Below the pieces are notes generated by a model, which searched no databases, was not told where the DNA came from, and worked only from the letters and a program-made list of their open reading frames with translations. A program made the position numbers and the translations under genes. This document shows, piece by piece, positions 47,764 through 58,909 of a stretch of 64,000 nucleotides of DNA (position 1 is its first letter; every line of letters starts with the position of its first letter). This stretch comes from Coptis chinensis (Eukaryota > Streptophyta > Magnoliopsida > Ranunculales > Ranunculaceae): assembly GCA_015680905.1 (NCBI GenBank), contig CM027377.1:37286501-37350500 (forward strand), written 5' to 3'.

Positions 47764-47766
<3 letters not shown>
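47419..47766. mobile_element. Palindromic MITE sharing ends with the MULE
   Basis: The left end TTTGGCTAGGGCGACATCC resembles the MULE end TTTGGCTAGGGTGACATCC at 47823. Behind it, the arms CAAAAAGTGCATTTCAACAA and TTGTTGAAATGCACTTTTTG form one long inverted repeat around a centre near 47600. The right end stops at GTCACG, so it is shortened by about 30 bp. It lies between two AT runs. Confidence 0.75.

Positions 47767-47820
<54 letters not shown>
47767..47820. repeat. TA microsatellite at MULE left border
   Basis: A run of AT dinucleotides directly before the left terminal repeat; a similar run starts at 62556. Any 9-bp target duplication is hidden in it. Confidence 0.95.
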
Positions 47821-47821
<1 letters not shown>

Positions 47822-48464
47822 GGTTTGGCTAGGGTGACATCCTTATCGTGACATACTATTGTTCACGTCCTTAAATCCCAGCCCACGAACTCAACAAAAC
47901 AGAAAACATAAATTTGTTAACAAAACCTTCGTCAAACAGTGTCCGAAACCAAACTCCAAATTGAAAAACCCACTCCGGCATCCCACTCCGACATCCCACT
48001 CCGGCATCCCACGTCATCGCAAGCTTGAAGGACATGTTAGTTACTTCCCTTGTTTTGGTACAATCAGCTATGTCTGCCTTATTGTTTTATTGGGATGTTT
48101 AGGGAAATTGTAGTGTTTGTGTTGTATGTGAGGAGATGTATAGTCTTGATAAAAAAGAATATGCTCGAGCAAATTCTTTATTTTCAACGGAAAATATATT
48201 CCACCATTTATATTGGTTCTGTGTAGTGGAAATATGAAGCAGCTTTCAATCGAGTAAAAATTTTGATGATTGAGTTTTCTAAATGCTTGCTAGAATAATA
48301 TTTGATCAATTTTATGAAATTTATGAAATGCTATATATTTATGAAATTTTAAAGCATATTGATTCTGGAAGCAAATTTGTCTTGGCAAATTTATCGAAAT
48401 AAATTTTATTACTTTCAGTCAATCTGTGTAGTCTCCCTTGTCATGCTAGTCTGGTGTTGAATTT
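47821..48464. repeat. MULE left terminal inverted repeat, 644 bp
   Basis: Matches the inverse of 61863-62555. It contains three 15-bp repeats (CGGCATCCCACTC type, 47970-48012) and near its inner end a splice acceptor-like TACTTTCAG at about 48410-48418. The similarity ends at GTTGAATTT. Such repeats usually hold promoters for the inward genes. Confidence 0.9.
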
Positions 48465-48507
48465 TACAATAACTGTCTTTTAAACTTTCTGTAGTATTTC
48501 TACATCC

Positions 48508-48888
48508 ATGAATAAGAGCAAGTGTCCATTATGTGGAAGCACCGTATTCGATAGAACTTCAAGAACCGAGTTGAATCCTGGACGGCGTTTCTTCATTTGC
48601 GCAAGAAATACATATCATTTACCGGTAGAACATAGATGTAAATATTTTATATGGGAGGATGAGATAAATTATGGAAGTTGTTCGACTGCCCCAGCTCTAA
48701 CTCCATCCAAAAATTCTTTTGTGCTAGCTCGAACTGAAAGTGAAGTTTCCATTTGCGCAAGGAAGATAAAAACTGATTCATTTATTCACTGGATCGGCAT
48801 GCTCATTTTGAGGTTGTTGTTGGTGTGTATGCTTTTAGTGGTTATATGTATTATCAAATACCTAATTAAGGTGATATGGTGCTTTTGA
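48508..48888 (+). CDS. GRF zinc-finger membrane protein, second gene of the MULE
   Basis: A 126-residue frame with no stop. Residues 6-51 fit a GRF zinc finger: Cys6, Cys9, then NPGRRFFIC (Cys31), Cys44 and CKYFIWEDE. GRF fingers bind single-stranded nucleic acid in several DNA-repair proteins. Residues about 95-120 form one strong membrane segment (LLLVCMLLVVICIIKYLI). The gene starts 44 bp inside the left terminal repeat and reads toward the transposase gene, like mudrB opposite mudrA in maize MuDR, though the protein is unrelated to MURB as far as I can see. Its role is unknown. A 5' UTR exon inside the TIR is likely. Confidence 0.75.
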   Translation: MNKSKCPLCGSTVFDRTSRTELNPGRRFFICARNTYHLPVEHRCKYFIWEDEINYGSCSTAPALTPSKNSFVLARTESEVSICARKIKTDSFIHWIGMLILRLLLVCMLLVVICIIKYLIKVIWCF

Positions 48889-48904
48889 TGGTTTTGAAGA
48901 GGAT

Positions 48905-49115
48905 GGTATAACTGCTCGGTTATCTGTTAAGAATATGTTATGAATCTGTTGAATCTGTTATCTGTTGAATTTTTTCGGTTATCTGTTAAGAATCTGTTAT
49001 GAATCTATTGAATCTGTTATCTGTTGAATTTTTTCGGTTATTTGTTAAGAATCTGTTATGAATTTGTTATGAATCTGTTGAATCTGTTGAATTTTTTCGG
49101 TTATCTGTTATGAAT
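48905..49115 (+). repeat. Tandem repeats of about 60 bp
   Basis: GAATCTGTTATCTGTTGAATTTTTTCGGTTATCTGTTAAG-type units repeat about three times, made of the words AATCTGTT and TTTTTTCGGTTAT. They lie just after the GRF gene. The minus-strand open frame at 49067-49312 overlaps them and is not supported. Confidence 0.75.
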
Positions 49116-49402
49116 CTGTTGAGTGTGTGTTGAATGTGTGTTATGAAACTCAACGTGGATTTGAAGTGACTTAGAGAGAAAGTTTCTAGTAGACTCGAGA
49201 ATCTCGCATCGTCGTCGTCAATGTTTTCATTCGAGGTTGGCTTGAAAAGTGTTGTTGATCTTGTTGCTGATGAGAGTAGTACTATGAAAGAGGGAACAAA
49301 AGAAGACCGCATGTAGGTCTTTGGTTATCCTGGTTTATTTCCTATTTCGTTTATTATTTTCTGAAGTTTTTTATCTGATTTTTCAAAACGGGCTGCCTGC
49401 AG

Positions 49403-49990
49403 AATGTAATATTCCTATCCAACTTTCTTACTGAAGCTGGAATTATCATCAAAAGGAGCCAGGTGAATGTCATGTTTTTGGTGTACATATCTCAAGTATT
49501 TTTTTGTTTCAAATATTGGCATTAGTAAAAGTTTCAGACGTTGTAAAACATGAACGCATATTCACTCAAACAGTTAAACCTCTTTACATATATTGTATAA
49601 TCTCTGGAATAGTATGGCAATGGTAAGTTGGCTTATCAATTATCATGCATATCGACAGTTAGTTGCCATTAGAGACTGAAAAATTCCTTTGAAGAGCCAA
49701 GTTTTGGGGTATACAATTATTAGATGGTGGTGGGTGGTGAAGGTTTTTTAAATAATTCCAATGGAAACATCTAGTTTTTCTTTCATGAGTTATCTTCTCC
49801 TGAACTGCTGCTTATTCTCTGTTGTGCAGACTCGTATCTCTGCGAAAGCCCAGAGAAAGGTTGCGAGGGAGATCAAGACTGCCCGAGCTTTTGGCCTGAT
49901 GCCTTTCACCACAATGGGAGAATACCCATTTCGTTTTGATCATTCTAGGGGGCACACTGATTCTGATGGGGAGCATGATGTGGTGATTAT
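49403..49990 (+). pseudogene. Ribosomal protein S18 fragment captured by the MULE
   Basis: Exon 1 (49403-49462) follows a CAG acceptor, reads FLSNFLTEAGIIIKRSQ and ends at a GTGAAT donor. Exon 2 (from 49830, after TTGTGCAG) reads TRISAKAQRKVAREI and REIKTARAFGLMPFTTMGE, then EYPFRFDHSRGHTDSDGEH. This is the conserved core and end of the bacterial-type bS18 family in plants (organellar small-subunit protein). The reading frame continues across the junction without stops. The first part of the gene, including any targeting peptide, is not recognised. It lies on the strand of the GRF gene, between the two MULE genes. Confidence 0.85.
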
Positions 49991-50159
49991 ATCGGTGTCA
50001 TGTTCTTTTTGTTCTTTTATTTTAGGCCCAATAAAGTGTGATAATGACTTGGGTTTAATTAAGATTTAGGGTTAAGTTAGGAGTTTCTAGTAGGTGGTTC
50101 TTGAATAGCAAGATAGCTAGCTCTATAAAGAGTCATTTGTAATAAAAAAAAGGTACTTG

Positions 50160-50996
50160 TTACTGACGGACTCCAATTTGTGTTGGGGGCGGACTTTCAA
50201 AAAAATTATTATGAAAGTGTGCCATGGTTTAAAAATCCAAAAAAAACAATTATTACAAGTATGCCAATGGTTCCCAAAAAATTGAATTGAAACCCCAAAC
50301 TTAAACGACCGGTTTGGAGTCGTTTGAATTCCCAAACGACTTGGCACTGTTGGGACTTAGTCCAAACGACCGTTTGGGACTTTGACTCCAAACGACCCTA
50401 CCGGTTAAGAGCCCAAAAACGAGAACTTTAAATTTTTTCAAAGTTCAATCCCAAAACGACATGACCACACCGTTTGGAGTCAAACAAGCGGTGTGCCCAT
50501 ATCGTTGGAGACTTAGTCCAAACGGTGTGACCATATCGTTGGGGATTTTTCTAGTCCCAAACGGTGTGACCATTTTTTTCTAAGTCCAAATCTCAAACGA
50601 CATGGCCACATCGTTTTGGACTCGATCCGAACGGTGTGGCCATGTCGTTTGGGATTTAAACTTCAAAAAATTCAAAATTTTTTTTGCTCTTGACCGGGTG
50701 TGGTGGTCGTTTGGACTAAGTCCCCAAACGGTGTGGCCAAATCGTTTGGGACTTAGTCCAAACGACCTGGCCGGGTCGTTTGGACTAAGTCCCAAACGGT
50801 GTGGCCAAGTCGTTTGGGACATAGTTCAAACGACCTAGCCGGGTCGTTTAAGTTTGGGGTTTTGAATTCAATTTTTTGGGAACCAGTGGCATACTTGTAA
50901 TAATGGTTTTTTTTTTGGATTTTTTGAAACCAATGGCACACTTGTAATAATTGTTTTTTTTGAGTCCGCCCAACACAAATTGGGGTCCGGCAGTAA
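50160..50996. mobile_element. Fold-back element with CAAACGAC repeat array
   Basis: The ends TACTGACGGACTCCAATTTG and the inverse of CAAATTGGGGTCCGGCAGTA pair over about 70 bp, including GTGTGCCATTGGTTT-like sequence further in. The interior (50290-50860) is an array of direct and inverted GGTCGTTTGGACTAAGTCCC and CCAAACGGTGTGGCCA units that can fold into many hairpins. I see no convincing target duplication. Open frames across it on both strands arise from the repeat. Confidence 0.75.
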
Positions 50997-51249
50997 TAGG
51001 ACCCTAAAAAAAACCAGTTTAGTTGATTTTATGTTGGTAAGTGACTTGGTTAGACCTGCTTCCATCATTATACTTTTATCGTAACCAAACATTTATGCAT
51101 CTACTTCTCAAGGCTGATGGAGTCAAGCCATTTTCTATTCCCGCACTCTCATTCATTAAAATATGCAAGCTCAACCTGAAAAGAGCAAAGAAAAGAAACA
51201 AGGTTAAAGCTTCAAAGGCCTTCGAAGTTCGAACTCGACCATACTTCAA

Positions 51250-51690
51250 TTAAAGACCCTGCGAGGAGTCGCAGACTCCATGTGTCTGTAACTTGTTGTA
51301 CAAAGTACTGATCTCTGTCCATCCATAAAAAAAGATGAAAAGATTTGCCGACTGAAACTCTGGGAAACGTCCATATTTTCGACTTCTGACATTTTGTCGC
51401 TTGTTTCTCTTCTTGAAGGTCATTTTGCAAACACTTTAAAGATGAAAAATGACTGATAGATTAGAATCTGGTATGCCATACAGCTGCATCACCCTCCCCA
51501 CAGCACTGGTGAACCTCCTCCATTCTCTCCACTGACTTGCAAATGCCACTGCAACTCCAATCAACTGATGCAGTACAGGGGTTCCCTACCTGAGCCTTCA
51601 GCTCACAATCTGTCAGAAACAACAACATACGCAAAATGGGTGACAGTTCTCTGAAGAAACTTTGATACTGATAAGACTCAAAGACCATCC
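51250..51690 (-). pseudogene. Unidentified terminal exon captured by the MULE
   Basis: On the minus strand a TTTCTGACAG acceptor near 51610 is followed by [11 protein letters not shown]. After a one-base shift comes [20 protein letters not shown], then [19 protein letters not shown] and a stop near 51440. Below it, 51250-51430 looks like a plant 3' UTR. The protein-like stretch is too regular to be chance, but I do not recognise the family. It is opposite in strand to the S18 fragment. Confidence 0.4.
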
Positions 51691-51699
51691 ATTTACACG

Positions 51700-52690
51700 T
51701 ACTGAAGGAATTAGTTATTTTTACTTCAATTCATGAATAAGTGACTCCCAATAATTTTCTTCTTCCAATATATCTATCCTAAAATTTGTTACTATGCATT
51801 TTCAATATTCATTCAAAATGGTTGGTTCATAACTCACAAGTTACATTTTAACCCATGGAAGGTGTTTGATTGCACGCTTCTACAGTTCACACCTAAAACA
51901 TTCTCTCTAACTAACTTCGACTAACTTCAATCACACTATGGAAAATACAACACATGGCATTCACATTTGAGGGAATATCATTATATCTAGTTAGATCTCC
52001 TGCTAGCCAACAGAACGTACCTTTTCCAGATACTCTGGCTTCAACTTCCATAGTTATGAAGATTTAAAGCCACTATAGACCTTACACTGCAAGTACATAA
52101 CCTTTATCAGATCACCTGATTAAAGACAAATTAATATAGCGAAGTATCAAAATTCAAAATTGCATATTAAAAACAGCATAGTTCACGCTATTTCTATTTG
52201 TTCTAAGAACCACGCCGGGAATTTAAATAACCATCAAGGAAAATATAAAATGCATAAGCCTCAGGATCTCATATGTCCGAAAGCCATCCCGTTATGGATA
52301 TTTATACAACAAAATGAAAAAAAAAAAAAATGCCTCTAATACTTCCATACTTCTAAGATTACATCAAGAAAGTCATACAATAGTGGAAAATATTGACAAC
52401 ACCAAAAATACTTACATTTCACAGATTACTTGTTATTTTTCTCTGGACAATTTCTCGAGTCATGCTTAGCAATCTTTCACAGGATTTACACATTCTTCTT
52501 GAATTGTTTAGGGCTATCTCCCTGGGAGATTGAAATCTCTCCTTGTTCTTCTTCCCCCTCCCTTTTGTTTGAGAAATGTTGGGATTCAAAATCAATATCG
52601 GAAATAAAGATTTGAAAATCAAAAATCAAAAAAACTATTTATATCAAATTAAACATTAAAATCAAATAACATTAAACATTAAAATCAAAT
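51700..52690. other. MULE interior without recognised gene
   Basis: No motif found on either strand. The DNA below 52694 is 3' to the transposase gene and probably holds its 3' UTR and terminator. Confidence 0.4.
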
Positions 52691-54269
52691 AACCTATGAG
52701 GTATTAACCGAAGGAATTGAAGGCTCTGCAACTGGAGGAATTGAAGGCTCTGCAACTGGAGGCTCTTCATTATATGCATCTCCTTCGCAAGAAGTTTCAT
52801 TAAACTTCGAAACTCCAATAGCCATTTCTCCAATCTTTTCTATAAAATATGAATAACCCTCAACAGTATGTGATGCAATGTAAGTCAGTTGAGAAGCAAC
52901 CTTGATACAATGAGTCACTCTCAAAGGTTCATGGTTTTCATGGCCGGCCACTAATCCAGTATCAAACTCCGCTCTATACGTGTTTGCCTTTTGCATCCAC
53001 CGCTTCAAAAGAAAATGCCTTGGAATCTCTTCAATCTCGTAACGCATAAAAACCTTTAACATATGACCACAAAGCAACCCCATAAACTGAAAGTACTTGC
53101 ATTCGCAGTCTCCCTCTAGGGTTCCTCTATCGAAACTCACTCTCTAAACATACTTCTTCAGCGGGTCTCTCCATTTCACCATGTAGCTTCTGGTTCCATA
53201 CCTGTTAATCTGTTCCCCATCAATTTTGTACTACATCTTTGTCTTCTGGTATTGCTCCTTAAATTTATTGAATACTCTAATCGTATAGACCTTCGCAACA
53301 TGTATAAGGAGGAAAGCATCTTCAGCCACAATTCGTGAGCTATGCTCGGTGCGGTAATCAAAATCTCTTTCATTCCTAGCAATTAAAGCCAGAGACTTCT
53401 CATTACCATGTACAAACTGCATCAGTGTAGTTCTCGAATTGACAAATTGGTCATAATGAGAATTCATCGATTCACTTCTCCTAGTCGTATGCATACCAGC
53501 AAAAAAGGTGTCACTGAGATAACAAGGAACCCATTTCTCCCGCATATTATATATTTTTGTCAACCAACAATTTTCAGACAACTCGTTCTTCTCTATGATT
53601 GTACACCATCTTCTTTCAAAATCAGCAATCATATACGAGAAAGAAATATTGTTCTTCAGGTCAGTTATCAATGTCTTAATTTTAGTAAAGGACAGCTTCT
53701 CTTGGAATTTCTGCATAACATGACAAAGACAGTAATGATGACGAGTATCAGGAAACACTTTAGCAATGGCTGCAGTCATCACTCTATCCTGGTCAGTGAT
53801 AATTGCAGTTGGCGCACGACCACCCATGGCTGAAAGCCAAGCCTTAAACAGCCATATGAATGTATGTTCTGTCTCATCAAGCAACAGCACGCAACCAACA
53901 CTACACCATAACAGGCTATTTGCAACGGCAAAAAACCGTTACTAATCATTTTTGCAACGCTTTTTAAGCGTTGCAAATATGGCGTGGGTAAAGCGTTGGA
54001 AATATTTGCAACGGTTAATAAGCGTTGCAAACAGAAATTTCCAACGGCTATTAACCGTTGCAAATTGAAATTTCCAACGCTTATTAACCGTTGAAAACTA
54101 AAATTTCCAACGCTTATTAACCGTTGCAAGAAAAACTTTCCAACGGTTTTTAAGCGTTGCAAATATTATTTGTAACGCTTGTTTATGCCTATTTCGTACA
54201 AAATTTTAGCAGCGTTTTTAAATTTGTAACGGTTCTGAACCGTTACTGATGGGTTGCAAATAAAAAAAT

Positions 54270-54469
54270 AAATCATATTTTGTAACAACCAGCTAAACCT
54301 GCCTTTTATTAGGAAGCACTTAACCTGCAAAAATAATACTACTTGTTCTATATTGAAACAAACATATTGAAACAAACATCTCAATTCCATGATAAAATCC
54401 CCATTGCCTTTTCATACCATTTGACAAGTAAATAATAGCAAACACAAGCAAAAGATTGAAAAAAAAAAT

Positions 54470-54516
<47 letters not shown>

Positions 54517-55915
54517 ATATTCATTAAACCATATATGCAATATAACTTCAAAATATTTTCTAAGAGTTACAAATTCATATTTACAAATAAGGGTAACATA
54601 TTCCATACGATTTTCCAAGCAATCTCAAATGATTGCAATACCAAATATTGGTGATGGCTTCACTCACTATAAATCCTAGTGCAACTCCACAAAGTCCATC
54701 TAATTCCTAAAAATTCACAAAACAAATAATGAACTTAGAAATACAATAGTACTAATAAAACTCATGCAATTAATTAAATATTTGAAAATCCACCTAAAGG
54801 AAGTAAGAAGTTGAACAAATGAGAAAATGGATGGTGGAATTTTAAGCTTTTACCTTGACGAGGAGCTTGAAGTGAGCATGATCATTTGATTGGGGGAGCA
54901 ATTATTTTGGTATGCTTCTTGCTTTTCCCTCTATCAAATTGATACCTTACACAACACACTGAACAACACATTGAATGACAACAAAATGATCTATTTAGCT
55001 ATTCTAAAAGGCTTTGAAACACTTTATATATAAACAAAAGCACCACATCTATAAACGTAGGACTGTCCAAAAATATTGTCCACATCTATAAACCAAGGTG
55101 TAGAATTTGTGCTTCTCGCAAACTAGAATGGTTATTAGAGTTATTCACCAATCAGCAAGTGAATTCAATCATTGCAATTATTCCTTCTTCTTGATTGAAT
55201 TTTTTGAAGGCATCATTTCTTCCAATATCAACTGTTAGTCTTTCAAAATACATAACAATCCAACAAAATCTAGCACTATGTTAACTGGTTTAGGCTAATT
55301 ATCTAAGAGAAATGGTTACTCTCACCTCACATTCAGAACAAATAGATTCAAAGACGAGAAAACTCGAAGGACAACACCTAGGACCTATCTCGAGGCGTCA
55401 CACTTTAATTATAATGTCTATGAGAGCATGGGTTGTAAACTTATAACGTGAAGTGATAAGAACTTGGAACCTTAACTATGGGCGTACAAAAAACAATGTA
55501 TGTTTAAGGGCTAACTAATCAATCTTTAAACCTTTCTATATCTACTATAACTCAATCCAAAAAAGACCACAACTATTACTCTAACAATTTTCTATGTTCG
55601 AACTATATACAAAAGGAATTCTTGTAATTGCAAAAAAACAAATATATGCATTAAAAAAAAACCTAAAACAGAGATTGCCGGAATCCTTCCAACTTGATTA
55701 GTTGGCCACCTTCAACAAATTTGAAGAAGACCTGCATAATGAAAAGTGCTAGGACTTGCAGTACGTAAACTATTTTTTCTTCATAAAATTGGCTTTATGC
55801 TCTCTAATTCTTGTAAGTACTAAGGACTTCTCGATATTGATTTAACTAATAATAAAAAAAAATTGATAAATATTTAAAAGAGTGGAACACATAAGACTGG
55901 ATCTACGTATTCTGG
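54270..55915. other. CACTA-2 interior without recognised gene
   Basis: No motif found. Contains an A-run and TA microsatellite at 54464-54513. The next exon of the AP2 gene, expected here on the minus strand, is not recognisable. Confidence 0.4.
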
Positions 55916-55920
55916 AGGAC

Positions 55921-56305
55921 CTTGCAGCTTCTACTTCACTATCGAACAGCCCAAGATATATATACCTGCAAGCAAGCGTCGTATTCTCAATGATGATAAC
56001 ACGGTTTCCATGCATACATACTATGTCCAAGAACCAAACAACCCCACAACTAGAATATAGCGACTCAGTTATAAGAGCAAGCAGTCTCGAAATTAGGCCT
56101 AACAGCTACATTCAAACATTATGTAAATGTATGGCTACGTCGAGTCGAAGATTTCTTACTTCTTGCCTAGGAACTGTCCCATACGAGCTTCCCAACGACC
56201 GCATTTGTGAAGTGTGACACCTCTATATTTGGAGCTCCCCCTTGCGAATCCAGTGCTATGGCAGCGAAGAATGTGGACAAATTCTTCCTTGGTCAAGTTC
56301 CTCAT
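55921..56305 (-). pseudogene. AP2-like (APETALA2/TOE type) gene fragment captured by CACTA-2
   Basis: Two minus-strand exons. The first (56305-56160, after an AACAG acceptor) reads [20 protein letters not shown] and [19 protein letters not shown], then GQFLGKK before a GTAAGA donor. The second (55965-55921, after TTGCAG) reads YIYLGLFDSEVEAA. Together they form the linker and most of the second AP2 DNA-binding domain of the APETALA2/TOE/RAP2.7 group. These are miR172-controlled regulators of flowering and phase change. The codons split over the junction as in real genes. The first AP2 domain, the rest of the second and the miR172 site are not found here. Confidence 0.87.
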
Positions 56306-56563
56306 CTGTTAATGATCAAATCGAGTTAAAATAATTTGCTAATTACAAAACCCTATGGTAAATGAAAAAAAATAAAGAACCCACCAGCAGATACAAGCCA
56401 TGCACCCTAACTGTGATTCTTTTCATACAAATATTCTTCATACTTTTGGCATAACACCGATTTTCCCATTAGCTCTGCTGCACAAAGAAGATTGATGAGT
56501 AAAAAACCAAGAGAAAAAAATACACTACCAAAGAAAAGCCCAAAGTGAATGGTAGAGAAGTAC

Positions 56564-58909
56564 CTCCGGTTCTGGCCAAAGCTTGTTGTGGGGTGCGAAT
56601 GTGATACTTTCTTCCCAAAGAGCAGCTCACCTATCTTGATGCTCTAAATCGCACGCGTTACCATTCTCTCCTCCTAGTACAAATCTCAAAGACGTTAACT
56701 TCGAAATTTACTTGAAAACTTCAAACAACAATTGACAAATATTAAAAACATAATGTACCTGACATCATTAGTCTCTCAGATGGATCCACTCCTAGCTGTA
56801 TTTGTGAGTGGAAATTTACATGCCCTTCATAATATTGAACAGATCCTCTCTGAATCAGGCGGTGATCATATGGTTTGATCTATAATAAAATCCAATTGTA
56901 AAATTGTACATATATACATTTGAAATCAGAATCACACTTCAAGAATAGTTCACTATATACTTCAAACATAAGAGTAAATAGAGTAGCATCTACAACAAAA
57001 GAACATAAGATAGCTCGAAGAAATTTTTCTGAAGTATGAAAGACAAAAAGGCATTCCACGTGCACCCCAGTAGCTTGTAGAGTGTCCAACAGCTCAGGTG
57101 GTCAAGGCCCTGGTGGTTGTATCAAGAGGCCTTGGGTTTGATTCCCACTTGCATAAGTTTGTAGAGTGTCCAACAGCTCAGGTGGTCAAGGCCCTGGTGG
57201 TTGTATCAAGAGGCCTTGGGTTTGATTCCCACTTGTATAAGTTTGTGTGTGTGTGTGTGTGGGTGGAAGGGGGTTTGTAAGTCACTTATCATGTAATGGG
57301 GGACTTGGGTGCTAAAATAGAGGCTGCTTTCAAGAAACTTTACACTGTATATTATGTGCTCTTTCCAGAAAAATAAATAAACAAACAAAATAAAATAAGA
57401 TAAATAGTAATTTGTCGTGAATGTATAGATCTTCATATAACATATGATAAAGCATCCTGCAACTACATCACCACATTGATTATTACTTTAATCTACCAGC
57501 ACAACTTCCATCATAACATGTCATTTTGGAAGGACGAAACCACCTCAAGATAAGATTAACTTTATGGAGAACATTAAATGACTATCACAAAATAAATTCA
57601 TATAAAAACTTACCGAGTCATCTATTGAACTTGCCTAGAAGTACTAGTCATCGGTTTGAAGTGTTTTCAAACTACAAAATCATAATTGAAAAAATTCAAC
57701 AATATCTCATATAAGAAATGTAGGTTAAAAAGTTGATGCTTAATTTGTCTATCAGTACCTGGAGATAGAGGAAGGCATAAAAATGGTACAAGAAGGATGT
57801 ATACTTCCTTTGACCTGCAAAGCATAACAATGGAATCCAATCACAAATTTCGAGACTACAATCAATTCCACGTAAGTTCAGGATATGACGATATAATCAG
57901 TATTGAGTATTTGATCCATTGAAGTTATTTGCATAATGCTTGTTATTGTTTCATACTTGTAAAAACTTGCACTCTAAGTAAGAAGCTACTTCCAAAAAGC
58001 AGAAAATTGTGACTCGTACAGTAACATCAATATATTTGTAAACTCATTGCTTGATAAAATTCTCAAGTCTATATGTTGGATGAAAATACAAAGCTTTTGG
58101 AAGGAAATAATAAAGAATAATAGCATTTAGATTTGAACATGTTATAAAGGCCATAGACAAGCAGCACAATACCTCAAACCATGCCTTAGTCCGTTTCTGA
58201 GCATTCCTACTTGAATCCTCATGATATGTATTTTATGAGAAAGGTATTCGATGTCTAGAAACCATTGTTCCTTGTTGTTTTTGTCGAACATCAACTGTTA
58301 CAATTCCACCATTTCTGAAGCCACACAGCATAACATTTCCCTGCAACAAAAGATAAACATGATAAGTTCCAGGGACGAGACTTCAGTAACTAGTACGACA
58401 ACCCAACAATAAGATGCCATTTACATCAAATTAAACATATTGCAATAATAAAACAAAATGTAAAATGAAGAGCACAGCCAATCGGAATTCCGATGAAATG
58501 ATTGTGAAAGGACCAGGAGTAAGATAGATTGCATAACAGAATACTGATATGCAGTATACAATATAATGTTTGCACCCTATTCAACAGATGGAAGGGAAAA
58601 ACTGCAACTACACGTACAAATTGCATCTAACCAAAACCAAGCCTACTAAAAACCTGGACTCATAATTTCTGACAGTTTAAGTGGAGATATTAAATTATTC
58701 ACATAGATCCTTGACCCCTTGAATAAATACATCCAAGTAAACAGACATTCACGATGGCATAAGAGCACCTATCCATACTATACAAAACTAAATAACATTC
58801 AATATTACCGACTCGTTAAATTGTAGTGAGAAGACACCACTTTTGCTGTGGCACAACCACGATACAGCTCCAGTTTCTAAATTTAACATGGCAGCTCCCC
58901 GATTGGTAC
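56564..58909 (-). pseudogene. WD40-repeat gene fragment captured by CACTA-2
   Basis: Five minus-strand exons with introns. They are 58909-58809 (IGTNRGAAMLNLETGAVSW), 58340-58173 (CGFRNGGIVTVDVRQ, HEDSSRNAQKR), 57814-57759 (IHPSCTIFMPSSIS), 56879-56759 (YDHRLIQRGSVQYYEGHVNF, LGVDPSERLMMSG) and 56673-56564 (SIKIGELLFGK). These are consecutive WD40 blades of one plant protein, possibly DCAF4/WDR21-like (a CUL4-DDB1 substrate receptor), though the subfamily is a guess. Stops occur in exon 2 (after IPFS) and in the last exon, where a Trp codon reads TAG next to a frameshift. Retained introns show DNA-level capture. A SINE lies in the intron between the third and fourth exons. Confidence 0.83.
57077..57389 (+). 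mobile_element. tRNA-derived SINE with duplicated head
   Basis: An 84-bp unit, GTAGAGTGTCCAACAGCTCA to ATAAGTTT, occurs twice in a row (57077-57160 and 57161-57244) with one base different. Each has an A-box-like AGCTCAGGTGG and a B box GGGTTTGATTCCC. A GT run, a short body with AAGTCACTTATCATG, and an A-rich end (57371-57400) follow. It lies inside a WD40 intron within CACTA-2, on the opposite strand. A degraded relative sits in CACTA-1 at 17550. Confidence 0.8.

Noticed and set aside
50580..50941. Repetitive open frames on both strands
   Set aside because: Translation of the fold-back array; both strands open because the words are inverted repeats.
53408..53833. 141-residue plus-strand frame
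   Set aside because: Antisense shadow of the FAR1-type transposase.
53779..54162. Minus-strand frame with repeated FLQRLISVGNF-like words
   Set aside because: Arises from CACTA-2 subterminal repeats fused to antisense or out-of-frame transposase DNA.
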